Below are positions 1-8,241 of a stretch of 64,000 nucleotides of DNA, in pieces (the first letter of the stretch is position 1; each line of letters opens with the position of its first letter). A program made the position numbers and the translations under genes. Below the pieces are notes generated by a model. The model was not told the DNA's origin. It saw nothing but the letters and a program-made list of their open reading frames with translations, and searched no databases. Source of the DNA: Polyangiaceae bacterium (GTDB taxonomy: Bacteria; Myxococcota_A; Polyangia; Polyangiales; Polyangiaceae); the NCBI GenBank assembly GCA_019637295.1, contig JAHBVX010000005.1, positions 1 to 64,000 of the forward strand, read 5' to 3'.

Positions 1-275
1 GCCGCTGGGCCGCCGCCGGCGGCGGCGTCCGGCTCGAAGCTCGCGACGGCTGGCAGACAGGCGCTGACCGAGGGACGGGCCGGAGGTCGTGGGCAACAAA
101 CACTCTTGCCCGCTCGCACCTCGAAGGCCTCGCGGCAGATCAGCCCTTCCTCACAGTCGCCGTCGCGATTGCTGCGATCGCAGCTCTCGCCTTCGCTGGC
201 CGAGCCGCAGCTCGGGACGCCCACGGCCGTGAAGGCGGCGAGCAACAGCAGGGGGGGCCAGCCTCGCGACGCCAT
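1..275 (-). CDS. Cys-containing lipoprotein, 3' part outside window
   Basis: The ATG at 275 opens a reading frame that runs off the left edge. The N-terminus is a lipoprotein signal: a short polar start, a Leu/Ala-rich stretch, then VGVPSC. It is followed by a Cys-spaced module (GESCDRSNRDGDCEEGLIC, later VCCP) of the same style as the next gene upstream. The start lies 3 nt after that gene's TGA, so the two are probably one transcript and arose by duplication. The visible 91 residues show no catalytic motif. It probably sits in the outer membrane or periplasm; function is unknown. Confidence 0.7.
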   Translation of the reverse strand, partial: MASRGWPPLLLLAAFTAVGVPSCGSASEGESCDRSNRDGDCEEGLICREAFEVRAGKSVCCPRPPARPSVSACLPAVASFEPDAAAGGGPA

Positions 276-278
276 GGG

Positions 279-809
279 TCAGTCGCCTCCGGCGTCTGCC
301 ACCGGCGTCTCGCACAGGTTGGTCTGCAGGTTACAGGTCTTGGGCGCCGCGCAGTCCTTGTTGCCGAGGCACTCGGGCTGGCACACCCCGGAGGGTCCGC
401 ACACCAGCGTGCCTGGGCACTGGCTGCTGTGCGAGCACGCGACGCCGCCGTCGCCGCCGCCGCCACTTCCGGCGCTGCCAGCGCTACCGCCGCTACCCGA
501 GCCGCCAGCGCTGCCGCCGGTGCCGCCGCCGGTGCCGCCAGCGCCGCCGCCGGTGCCGCCGGTGCCGCCGGTGCCGCCGGTCCCACCGCTGCGGATGCAG
601 CGATCGTCAGACGGGTCCTTGCCCTCCGGCGGGCAGCAGCGGTCCGTCGCGTTGTCCAGCAAATCAGCGGCGGGGACGCAGACCAAACCGCTGGCGCAGT
701 CCTCGTTGGCGCTGCCGTTGAAATCGCAGCGCTCTCCCTCGTTCTGCTTGCCGCAGCCCCACGCTAGCAGCCCGGTCAGCAGCAGGGCGCCCCGCAAAGT
801 CAGGTGCAT
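279..809 (-). CDS. Gly/Thr-rich linker lipoprotein with Cys modules
   Basis: A 176-residue protein with a lipoprotein signal ending LLAWGC. An N-terminal Cys-rich module (residues ~20-70) is followed by a long GGTGG/GGSAG linker (~75-115). A second Cys module then carries CSHSSQCPGTLVCGPSGVC and ECLGNKDC spacing, as in the Dickkopf-like cysteine modules common in myxobacterial surface proteins. The architecture (anchor, flexible linker, small disulfide domain) matches genes at 10652 and 56377. It is probably surface-exposed; the ligand is unknown. The repetitive GC-rich linker gives long spurious frames on both strands, which I ignored. Confidence 0.75.
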   Translation of the reverse strand: MHLTLRGALLLTGLLAWGCGKQNEGERCDFNGSANEDCASGLVCVPAADLLDNATDRCCPPEGKDPSDDRCIRSGGTGGTGGTGGTGGGAGGTGGGTGGSAGGSGSGGSAGSAGSGGGGDGGVACSHSSQCPGTLVCGPSGVCQPECLGNKDCAAPKTCNLQTNLCETPVADAGGD

Positions 810-853
810 GATGCCTCGCTCTTAAATCAACGCCGCGCCGCGGGCAAGCGGGC

Positions 854-1570
854 TCAGTGGCTGGGGGGCGAGGCGCGCCGCTCTTTGGCCTCCACGGCTT
901 GGGCGAACAGGCCAAAGTACTCCACGGCGCTGGTGATCGAAAAGATCAACGAAATGTAGACCAACCAGCGCCCGACCACCACCAGGTCCACGACGCCCAG
1001 ATCGTAGAAGCCAAGGAAGGTCAGCTCGTACGGGTAGCCGACGATCAGGCACACGATTCCGATCATCTGCAGGGCGGTCTTGCTCTTGCCACCACCGCCG
1101 GCGGCGATCACGACCCCCTCGCTGCTGGCGATCGAGCGCAGCGCGGTGATGGTGATCTCTCGCGCCAGCAGCAGTGCCACGGCCCACTCGGGGATGCGGC
1201 CCATGGGCACCATCCAGATCAGAGTGGCCATGACGATCAGCTTGTCCGCCAGCGGGTCCAGGAACTTACCCAGCACGCTCACCACGTTCATCTTGCGCGC
1301 GAGGTAGCCGTCCAGCAGATCGGTGATGGCGGCCACACCGTAGGCGATGGCGGCCCACGCGCAGTCCTGCGGCGAGCCCCGCCACAGGAGCCAGAGCACC
1401 AAGGGGATGATCACCACCCGACCCATGGTCAGCATGTTGGGCAGGTTCCACACGTCCTGCCGCAGGGAGCGACGTCGAGCGTCGCGCAGCGCCGGATCGA
1501 TCGCGCGTCGTCGCGGCCGGCGCCAACGGCGTGAGGCGGCAGGCGGGTCGGACTGCGTCACGCGCCGCAT
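854..1570 (-). CDS. pgsA: CDP-diacylglycerol-glycerol-3-phosphate 3-phosphatidyltransferase
   Basis: This is an integral membrane enzyme that makes phosphatidylglycerol-phosphate from CDP-diacylglycerol and glycerol-3-phosphate. The CDP-alcohol phosphotransferase signature is complete: D-x2-DG-x2-AR followed by G-x3-D-x3-D (TDLLDGYLAR, then GKFLDPLADK). Four to six hydrophobic segments follow. The protein has 238 residues, somewhat longer than usual because of a basic 40-residue N-terminal extension. An internal ATG in NMLTMGR would give a more typical length, so the start is uncertain. It is the last gene of a minus-strand cluster after the TPR/AIM24-like gene (48-nt gap). Confidence 0.9.
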   Translation of the reverse strand: MRRVTQSDPPAASRRWRRPRRRAIDPALRDARRRSLRQDVWNLPNMLTMGRVVIIPLVLWLLWRGSPQDCAWAAIAYGVAAITDLLDGYLARKMNVVSVLGKFLDPLADKLIVMATLIWMVPMGRIPEWAVALLLAREITITALRSIASSEGVVIAAGGGGKSKTALQMIGIVCLIVGYPYELTFLGFYDLGVVDLVVVGRWLVYISLIFSITSAVEYFGLFAQAVEAKERRASPPSH

Positions 1571-1617
1571 GGTAGACGAAGTCAGGGCGAGTCGCGCGCC
1601 GGAATCGAATCGAGCGT

Positions 1618-3045
1618 TCAGACCGCGTCGAGCAGCACGAAGCCCTCTCCCGTGAGGCGAATCCAGCGCGCGGCGGGCAGGGGCGAGGCGTCGTTCGGAA
1701 GCGGGTGGGGGAGCAGCCGACCGGTCCAGCCGATCACGTCGTTGGCGCGGACGATGGTGGGCGCAGCGCTGCTGATGTGGGCCCCGGTGACGCCGCGCGA
1801 AGCCACGAAGGTGAGCGCTCCCTCGCCCGAGAGCTGCACCATGGGCTCGTGGTCACGCTCGCTGGTGGGTAGCCGACCGCACTCGTAGCTCAGCGAGTAG
1901 TCAAAGCCCGCGAGGCGGTCCTCCCGTATGTAGAAGAGCTCCCCGGCCAGCGCGATGGTCACCAGCTCGAGGTCGCCGCCGGCCTTGACGAATACGTGGC
2001 CCTGTCCCTCGATCAAGCTCAGGGGATGACGCGCCCCGCCGAGCGGCTCGGGCAGCTCTCGCCCCAAGGAGCGACGTGGGATCTGTCGGTGCGCGAAGGG
2101 CGCCTCGTCCGGCTGCAGCGCTCGCACGAAGTCGGGGCGCACGACGAGCGCGCCGCCCACCCGCAGCTTCACGAGGCCGCCACTGCGCGCCTGCTCGCCA
2201 CTGCGGGCGTCGAGCGCTGCTGGTAACTCGGCGGTCCCGAGGCCGAGGCGAGCCGCGACGCTGCCGGCAAGGGGCTCGGCGCGCCCGAGCCGGCGCGACG
2301 GCGGTGGCAGGCGGCTGCCCCCGGGTTCGACCGCGTGCCAGCGGCCTTGTCGCAGCAGCAGGTCGTCCGCGTCCGCGGGCGGTACGCGAGAGAACGGGCG
2401 CTGGTCCCCCTCCAACTCCTGGATGGCGTCGGCAGCGGCGGCGCGGAGCGCCTGTCGTTCGGGCGCAACGGACTGGGCCTCGGGTTCGCTCGCGAGCAGC
2501 CGGTCCATGCGCTCGACCAGGTGCTCCTGCGCGGCCTGTACGAAGCACTCGCGGGCGCGGTCGTACTCCGCGATGCGTTCGTAGACCAGGCCCAGGTAGC
2601 CCCACGCTCGCCGGTGGTCGGGCACCCGACGTGTGATCTCGTCCAGCACCTCGCGCGCCCGGGTATACTGACCGGTCTTGAGGTAGCAGAGACCCAGGTT
2701 CACCCGCGGCGTGATCTCGCCGGGACAGCTCTTGACCAGCTCCTCGTAGATCTGGATCGCGCGCGGGTAGAGCCCGAGGCGGAAGTACACGACGCCGAGC
2801 AGCCCCTGTCCCTCCACGTCCCGAGGCTGGAGCGAGAGCGCGCGCTCGAGCTCTTCTTTGGCCTCGCCGACGCAGTTGTCCTGCAAGAGCTCGCTGCCGC
2901 GATAGAGGTGGAAGAGGAAGTCCTCGCCGTCGAAGCTCGCCGAGGGCTCCTCACTCGTCGGCCCGGACTCTTGAAGCGTGCCCGCGTGGTCGGAGATCTC
3001 CGCGAGCGAGCGGATCGACGCAGGCGGCTCCGACGATTCGCGCAT
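1618..3045 (-). CDS. TPR protein with C-terminal AIM24-like domain
   Basis: 475 residues. After an acidic N-terminus, three or four TPR units occupy residues ~45-185 (for example EELERALSLQPRDVEGQGLL and VNLGLCYLKTGQYTRAREVL). A Pro/Arg-rich linker follows. Residues ~280-475 are beta-rich with Gly turns (LIEGQGHVFVKAGGDLELV, LAGELFYIREDRLAGFDYSL), which resembles the AIM24/TIGR00266 fold. Proteins of that family lack a settled enzymatic role. The gene is 36 nt downstream of hisA, apparently co-transcribed, but nothing ties it to histidine synthesis. The TPR call is firm; the AIM24 assignment is from pattern only. Confidence 0.65.
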   Translation of the reverse strand: MRESSEPPASIRSLAEISDHAGTLQESGPTSEEPSASFDGEDFLFHLYRGSELLQDNCVGEAKEELERALSLQPRDVEGQGLLGVVYFRLGLYPRAIQIYEELVKSCPGEITPRVNLGLCYLKTGQYTRAREVLDEITRRVPDHRRAWGYLGLVYERIAEYDRARECFVQAAQEHLVERMDRLLASEPEAQSVAPERQALRAAAADAIQELEGDQRPFSRVPPADADDLLLRQGRWHAVEPGGSRLPPPSRRLGRAEPLAGSVAARLGLGTAELPAALDARSGEQARSGGLVKLRVGGALVVRPDFVRALQPDEAPFAHRQIPRRSLGRELPEPLGGARHPLSLIEGQGHVFVKAGGDLELVTIALAGELFYIREDRLAGFDYSLSYECGRLPTSERDHEPMVQLSGEGALTFVASRGVTGAHISSAAPTIVRANDVIGWTGRLLPHPLPNDASPLPAARWIRLTGEGFVLLDAV

Positions 3046-3081
3046 TGGCCGGAGGGTAGTCCGGGCCGCCGCGCCTGACCA

Positions 3082-3813
3082 CTACCCGCCGCCCTGCGCG
3101 GAAGCCGCCGCCAGCACGGCTTCTGGCAGGGAGAAGCGGCCCTCGTGCAGGGCCCGACCGACCACCGCCGCCGCGATGGGTCCGGGCGCGGCCGCCAGCG
3201 CGCGCAAGTGAGCGAGGGTGCCGACCCCGCCGCTGGCGATCACCTCCACCGTGGCCGCGCGAGCGAGCGAGCTCGTCGCTTCCACGTTCGGACCCACTTC
3301 GGTTCCGTCGCGCTCGATGTCCGTGTACAGGATGCCGCCGAGCGGCAGCGAGGCGAAGCGAGCGGCCAGCTCGAGCACCGTCTCGCCGGTCTGCTGTTCC
3401 CAGCCGGAGATGGCCACGCGGCCATCGCGCGCGTCCAGAGCGAGGATGACCCGCCCGGGATGGAGCTCCGATGCACGTCGGACAAGGGCGGGATCGCGGA
3501 CAGCGGCGGTGCCGAGCACGACCCGATCTGCCAGCGCGAGCACGGTCTCGACGGACTCGAGCGAGCGGATCCCCCCGCCGACCTGCACGCCCGGTCCGAA
3601 TGCGCGCACGATGCGCTCGATGGCCTTCGTCGCGGTCGGCTGTCCCGAGCGGGCTCCTTCGAGGTCCACGACGTGCAGTCGATCGGCGTGGGCGCGAAAC
3701 TCCGTGGCGATGGCCCCGAGCTCGCGGTCGTAGGTCGTGACCGCGTCGTAGCGGCCTTGGCGCAGGCGAACCGCGGCGCCGTCGAGCAAGTCGATGGCGG
3801 GGATGACCCTCAT
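3082..3813 (-). CDS. hisA: ProFAR isomerase (phosphoribosylformimino-5-aminoimidazole carboxamide ribotide isomerase)
   Basis: This (beta/alpha)8 enzyme performs the fourth step of histidine biosynthesis. The start MRVIPAIDLLDG contains the N-terminal catalytic Asp, and the second Asp lies in ILALDARDG. Phosphate-binding glycines occur in QVGGGIRS and VIASGGVG. The length (243 aa) is normal. The ATG at 3813 overlaps the hisH stop codon by 4 nt, which settles the start against a much longer open frame extending upstream. It follows hisH and hisB in the same operon. Given the high GC, the bifunctional PriA possibility cannot be excluded from sequence alone, but HisA is the default here. Confidence 0.93.
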   Translation of the reverse strand: MRVIPAIDLLDGAAVRLRQGRYDAVTTYDRELGAIATEFRAHADRLHVVDLEGARSGQPTATKAIERIVRAFGPGVQVGGGIRSLESVETVLALADRVVLGTAAVRDPALVRRASELHPGRVILALDARDGRVAISGWEQQTGETVLELAARFASLPLGGILYTDIERDGTEVGPNVEATSSLARAATVEVIASGGVGTLAHLRALAAAPGPIAAAVVGRALHEGRFSLPEAVLAAASAQGGG

Positions 3814-4451
3814 CGGCGGTCCTGCAAGAAGGCGGCGAGCAGCGCGATGCCCGCGGACTGACTCTTCTCGGGATGAAACTGGGTCGCGAAGACGTTCTCG
3901 TGGCTGATGGCCGCGGTGATGTGGTTGTCGCCGTGAGTCGCGTGAGCGGCGACCATCGCCGCATCGTCTGCGACGGCGTGGAACGAGTGCACGAAGTAGG
4001 CCCAAGCGCCCTCGCCGCCCGCGGCAAGGAGGTAGGGGTGAGCGGGGGAGGTGAGCTCGAGTTGGTTCCAGCCCAGGTGGGGGATCTTGACGTCGTGACC
4101 GCTGAGGCGCTCGACGCGCCCCCCGAGCCAACCGAGCCCGCGCTCACCCGCGGCCTCGTCGCTCTCGGTGAACAGCAGCTGGAGGCCGAGGCAGATGCCG
4201 AAATACGGCTGACCGCGGCGCAGGATCTCCGTGAGCGCCTCCGCTAGTGGGCCCGCCAGAGCGCGCGCGAAGTCGCGAAATCCACCCTGGCCCGGGACGA
4301 CGATCCGGTCGCCGCGGCGCACGGTCTCGGGATCCCGAGTGCGCGTCACCTCGATGCTCACGCCCCCGAGCCGCGAGGCGGCCTCGAGCGCCTTGTGAAC
4401 CGAGCGCAGATTCCCGAGACCCACGTCCAACAGCACGATCTGCTCGGTCAT
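3810..4451 (-). CDS. hisH: Imidazole glycerol phosphate synthase, glutamine amidotransferase subunit
   Basis: This class I glutaminase releases ammonia for the HisF synthase subunit. The nucleophilic Cys is in GICLGLQLLF, the oxyanion region in VVPGQGGFRDF, and the catalytic His/Glu pair in FHPEKS near the C-terminus. The length of 213 aa is typical. It starts 4 nt after the hisB stop and overlaps hisA by 4 nt. hisF itself is not in the window, so the partner must be encoded elsewhere. Confidence 0.94.
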   Translation of the reverse strand: MTEQIVLLDVGLGNLRSVHKALEAASRLGGVSIEVTRTRDPETVRRGDRIVVPGQGGFRDFARALAGPLAEALTEILRRGQPYFGICLGLQLLFTESDEAAGERGLGWLGGRVERLSGHDVKIPHLGWNQLELTSPAHPYLLAAGGEGAWAYFVHSFHAVADDAAMVAAHATHGDNHITAAISHENVFATQFHPEKSQSAGIALLAAFLQDRR

Positions 4452-4455
4452 GCGC

Positions 4456-5049
4456 TCAGACCAGGACTCCCTTGGTGGATGGGATCCCCGGCGCGCGTGG
4501 ATCGCGCTCGACCGCCGCGCGCAGCGCCCTGGCGAAGCCCTTGAAGCAGATCTCGATGATGTGGTGCAGGTTGTCGCCTTCCTGCAGGTGCATGTGCAGG
4601 TTCACCTGGGCGCTGCGGGCGAAGGCCTCGAAGAACACCGGCGTGAGCTCGACCTCGAAGCTGCCCAGGGTCGCCTTCGGCAGCGGTACCCGCCATACGA
4701 AGAAGCTCCGACCCGACAGATCGAGCGCGCAGGTGACGAGCGCCTCATCCATGGGCAACGTGGCCGAGCCGTAGCGGCGAATGCCCGAGGCGTCCCCCAG
4801 GGCCTGCAGCACCGCCTTGCCGAGCACGATGCCGATGTCCTCGGTGAGGTGGTGGCCATCGATGTCGGTGTCCCCTCGTGCGGTGATCTTCAGGTCGAAC
4901 GCGCCGTGGCGCGCGATCTGCTCCAGCATGTGCGACAGGAAGGGCAGGGGCGTGTCGATGCTCGCCTGACCGCCGCCATCCAGATCCAGCTCGACGCTGA
5001 CCTGGGTCTCCGTCGTGGAGCGCTCCACGCGCGCGCGACGAGCGCTCAC
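4456..5049 (-). CDS. hisB: Imidazoleglycerol-phosphate dehydratase
   Basis: A monofunctional dehydratase of the histidine pathway, Mn-dependent and 24-meric in known homologues. The metal-binding motifs are present: SHMLEQIARHG, DIDGHHLTEDIGI, and HHIIEICFKGFARAL near the end. The frame stays open further upstream, but the GTG at 5049 gives the normal ~197-residue protein. That GTG also forms a GTGA overlap with the stop of the upstream lipoprotein gene, so it is preferred. There is no phosphatase domain, so histidinol phosphatase must be separate. Confidence 0.93.
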   Translation of the reverse strand: MSARRARVERSTTETQVSVELDLDGGGQASIDTPLPFLSHMLEQIARHGAFDLKITARGDTDIDGHHLTEDIGIVLGKAVLQALGDASGIRRYGSATLPMDEALVTCALDLSGRSFFVWRVPLPKATLGSFEVELTPVFFEAFARSAQVNLHMHLQEGDNLHHIIEICFKGFARALRAAVERDPRAPGIPSTKGVLV

Positions 5050-5708
5050 TTGAGCTCCTCGACCTTCCAGGCGCCGTGCTCGCGCACCAGCTCTACCGTG
5101 CCGCCCGCGCCGTAGGCCATGGTGGCGCGCTCGCCGATGCGCTCGAAGCGCGCGGTCGCGAGCGCCGCGGTCAGCGCCTGGGTCAGTCGATCCATCTCGG
5201 CCTTCTGCTCGCCCTTCCAAGCCTTCTCGAGCCTCTTTGCGTCGAGTCCCTCGCGCTTGCCGTCGGGCACGAAGCGCATCAACACGTCAAAGCGCTTGTT
5301 CTCGTAGGCGCGGACGAACGAGCGCACAGCGGTCTCCGGGGTGGCTTGGCTGTACAGATCGATGGCGGAACCGTCGACTCGCCAGGCGCCGCCCTCGTAC
5401 ACCAAGAGCAGGCTCTCTCCGTTCGGTGCCGTCACCGTAGCGGTCACCAGCGCCGGACCGGACGGTCGGAGCAGGGTCTTGGCGATGTCGCGCACCTCCT
5501 CCGGATTCTCGCGAACCATGCGCTGAAATGCCTCGAAGGGGATGCTCTTCTTCGCCTCGTCGCTCAGCTCGGCGTAGGCCGCGTCCACGCGACCTTCGGA
5601 CAGGGCGCGCGCGTAAGCGTCCACCACGTCCCGCGGGCCTTGGGCAGGGGCGGGACCCCCGCAGGCGAGCGCGAGCAGTCCGAGGCTGGCGAGGAAGCGC
5701 GGAACCAT
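5046..5708 (-). CDS. Lipoprotein of unknown function, first gene of the his cluster
   Basis: About 220 residues starting MVPRFLASLGLLALACGG, a clear lipobox. The rest is soluble and alpha/beta. It looks like two copies of an NTF2/DUF4878-like helical-sheet unit: RDVVDAYARALSEGRVDAAY in the first and TAVRSFVRAYENKRFDVLM in the second, each followed by beta strands ending in VEGGAWRV/REHGAWKV-type turns. That duplicated layout is inference. The gene overlaps hisB by 4 nt, so its translation is coupled to hisB although no biosynthetic role is apparent. An upstream in-frame ATG exists at 5762 but would bury the signal peptide. Confidence 0.75.
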   Translation of the reverse strand: MVPRFLASLGLLALACGGPAPAQGPRDVVDAYARALSEGRVDAAYAELSDEAKKSIPFEAFQRMVRENPEEVRDIAKTLLRPSGPALVTATVTAPNGESLLLVYEGGAWRVDGSAIDLYSQATPETAVRSFVRAYENKRFDVLMRFVPDGKREGLDAKRLEKAWKGEQKAEMDRLTQALTAALATARFERIGERATMAYGAGGTVELVREHGAWKVEELK

Positions 5709-5850
5709 GGGGTGGGCGCGTCGATTTACCACACGCGGCAGGCCCTGTCTTTCTATCGGCATGACGGGACCGGAAGCCCGGACCGGCCCCCGAGCAGTCC
5801 GGCCACGGCGGGGTGCTGGACGCCGGGCCCAGCCGTACTACTGTCCGAGC

Positions 5851-8241
5851 ATGGTGACGCCCACCGGGTCGCGAGCACAGAGCGTGGCAATCCTGCCCCT
5901 GCGAAACTCCGTGCTGTTCCCCATGTCCGTGGTCCCCATCAACGTGGGGCGCCCGCGCAGCGTTCACCTGGTCGAGGACTTGATCGGGCGGGACGACGCG
6001 CTGGTGGGCGTCCTGTCGCAGCGCGACGCGGACACCGTCGAGCCCACCTTCGAGCAGCTGTACTCGGTCGGTACCCTGGCCAAGCCGGTCAAGGTCATTC
6101 GGCTCGGCCCCGCGAACTACAGCGTGGTGCTCAACGGACTCGGTCGCTTTCGGATCAAGCGGCCCGACCGGCTCGAGCCCTACATGCACGCCGAGGTGGA
6201 GCGGCTGGACGAGGTGACGTCGGACGAGGAGGAGCTCGGCCGGCTAGGGGAGCGGCTACGGGAACGCACTCGACGGGCGCTGACCCTGATCCCGAACCTG
6301 CCCCGGGAGACGGCGAGCATCCTGGACAACGTGCGCGATCCAGCCGCCCTGGCGGATCTCATCGCCTCCAACTTCCCCGAGGAGCACGCCGGGATCGCGC
6401 TGCGGCAGGAGGTGCTCGAAGCCCTCGACCGCACCGAGCGCGTCGCCAAGGTGCTGGCCATCGTCGAGCGGCAGCTCGAGGTGCTGCGCGTCAAGGACGA
6501 GATCACCGCGCTCGTCACCGAGGAGATGAGCCGGTCTCAGCGCGACTTCGTGCTTCGCCAGCAGATGCGCGCGATTCGAGAGGAGCTCGGCGAGGCAGGA
6601 GATGACGACGAGATCGACCAGCTGCGGGAGCGTATCGCGAGAGCCGAGCTGCCGCCGGAGGCCGAGCAAGCTGCGCGCAAGCAGCTCTCTCGCATGGCGA
6701 GCATGCAGCCCCAGTCCGCCGAGTTTCAGGTCGCGCGTAACTACGTCGAGTGGCTCGCCGACCTGCCCTGGAGCCGCTCCACCCCAGATCGCTTCGATGT
6801 GCGCGTGGTGCGGCGCTGCCTGGACGAAGACCACTACGGGCTCGAGCGCGTCAAGCGGCGCATCGTCGAGTACGCGGCGATACGGCAGCTGCGCCGGGAC
6901 AAGCGTGGCCCCATCCTGCTGTTCGCGGGTCCTCCTGGGGTGGGCAAGACCAGCCTCGGCAAGTCCATCGCGCGGGCGATGGGCCGCCGCTATGGCCGCA
7001 TCGCGCTCGGTGGCGTGCGAGACGAAGCCGAGGTGCGCGGGCACCGCCGCACCTACGTCGGCGCGCTGCCGGGCCGCATCATCCAGGCACTCAAGAAGGT
7101 GGGCACGAAGAATCCGGTGCTCGTGCTCGACGAGGTGGACAAGCTCGGCGCGGACGTGCGCGGTGACCCTGCGGCGGCGCTGCTCGAGGTGCTCGATCCG
7201 GCGCAGAACGACGCCTTCGTCGATCACTACCTCGGGCTGCCCTTCGACCTGAGCCAGGTCACGTTCCTGGCGACCGCGAACTATCGCCATCAGATCCCCG
7301 AGGCGCTCAAGGATCGCATGGAGCTGATCGAGGTGCCGGGCTACACGCGCACGGAGAAACGCTCGATTGCGCAGCAGTTCCTGGTGCCCAAACAACTCAA
7401 GGAGCACGCGCTCACCCGCGACAACCTGGTGTTCGAGAGCGAGGGCATCGAGACGATCATCGACTTTTACACGCGCGAGGCCGGCGTGCGCGGGCTCGAA
7501 CGCGAGATCGCGGCGGTGTGCCGTGACGCGACGGTGCGCATGGCGGACGGCAAGACCGTGGAGCACGAGACGGTGGGTCGCGCCTACGTCGAGGAAGTGC
7601 TGGGCGTGCACCAGCACGATCCGGAGGTCGCGGATCGCAAGTACGCCCCGGGCGCGGCCACGGGACTGGCGGTCACGGGCGCCGGGGGCGACCTATTGGT
7701 CGTGGAGGCCACGCGCATGCCGGGCAAGGGCAACGTGCACGTCACCGGAGCCCTGCGCAATGTCATGAAGGAATCGGCTGCCACCGCGGTGAGCTTCGTC
7801 CGTTCCCGGGCAGACCGGCTGCAGCTCGATCCGGAGTGGCTGAAGTCCATCGACCTGCATGTCCACGTGCCCCGCGGCGGCGGCGCACAAGATGCCGCCA
7901 GCGTGGGGCTGCCCATGTTCGTCGCCGTGGCCTCGCTGCTCCTCGACGCGCCGGCGCGGTCGGACGTCGCGATGACCGGCGAGATCACCCTGCGTGGTAA
8001 CATCCTCCCGGTCACCGGGATCAAGGACAAGCTCCTGGCCGCCCACCGGGCGGGCATCCTCGCGGTCGTTCTCCCCAAGCGCAACGAGCGCGACCTCGAG
8101 GAACTGCCGCAAGAGGCCCGAGACGACCTGGAGATCCACCTGGTGTCCAAGCTCGAAGAGGTACTCCCGCTGGTGCTGGCGGCGCCAGACAGCGGTGAGG
8201 AGCGACCCATCCCGCCGGCCAGCGGTGAAGCTCGCCCCTGA
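5851..8241 (+). CDS. lon: ATP-dependent Lon protease
   Basis: A 797-residue LonA-type protease: N-terminal substrate-binding domain (residues ~10-200, starting AILPLRNSVLFPMSVVPINV), coiled region, AAA+ module with Walker A GPPGVGKT near residue 360 and Walker B VLVLDEVDK, then the S16 protease domain. The catalytic Ser is present near residue 683, but in AASVG instead of the usual GPSAG. The Lys is near residue 725 (TGIKDKLLAAHR). It degrades misfolded and regulatory proteins in the cytoplasm. The frame is open upstream to 5707, but the ATG at 5851 matches the family N-terminus. It is divergent from the his operon. Confidence 0.95.
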   Translation: MVTPTGSRAQSVAILPLRNSVLFPMSVVPINVGRPRSVHLVEDLIGRDDALVGVLSQRDADTVEPTFEQLYSVGTLAKPVKVIRLGPANYSVVLNGLGRFRIKRPDRLEPYMHAEVERLDEVTSDEEELGRLGERLRERTRRALTLIPNLPRETASILDNVRDPAALADLIASNFPEEHAGIALRQEVLEALDRTERVAKVLAIVERQLEVLRVKDEITALVTEEMSRSQRDFVLRQQMRAIREELGEAGDDDEIDQLRERIARAELPPEAEQAARKQLSRMASMQPQSAEFQVARNYVEWLADLPWSRSTPDRFDVRVVRRCLDEDHYGLERVKRRIVEYAAIRQLRRDKRGPILLFAGPPGVGKTSLGKSIARAMGRRYGRIALGGVRDEAEVRGHRRTYVGALPGRIIQALKKVGTKNPVLVLDEVDKLGADVRGDPAAALLEVLDPAQNDAFVDHYLGLPFDLSQVTFLATANYRHQIPEALKDRMELIEVPGYTRTEKRSIAQQFLVPKQLKEHALTRDNLVFESEGIETIIDFYTREAGVRGLEREIAAVCRDATVRMADGKTVEHETVGRAYVEEVLGVHQHDPEVADRKYAPGAATGLAVTGAGGDLLVVEATRMPGKGNVHVTGALRNVMKESAATAVSFVRSRADRLQLDPEWLKSIDLHVHVPRGGGAQDAASVGLPMFVAVASLLLDAPARSDVAMTGEITLRGNILPVTGIKDKLLAAHRAGILAVVLPKRNERDLEELPQEARDDLEIHLVSKLEEVLPLVLAAPDSGEERPIPPASGEARP

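Noticed and set aside
429-767. Long Ala-rich frames opposite the Gly-rich lipoproteins (also near 10,700 and 56,600)
   Set aside because: They are shadow frames produced by GC-rich linker repeats, without start context, signal or homology.
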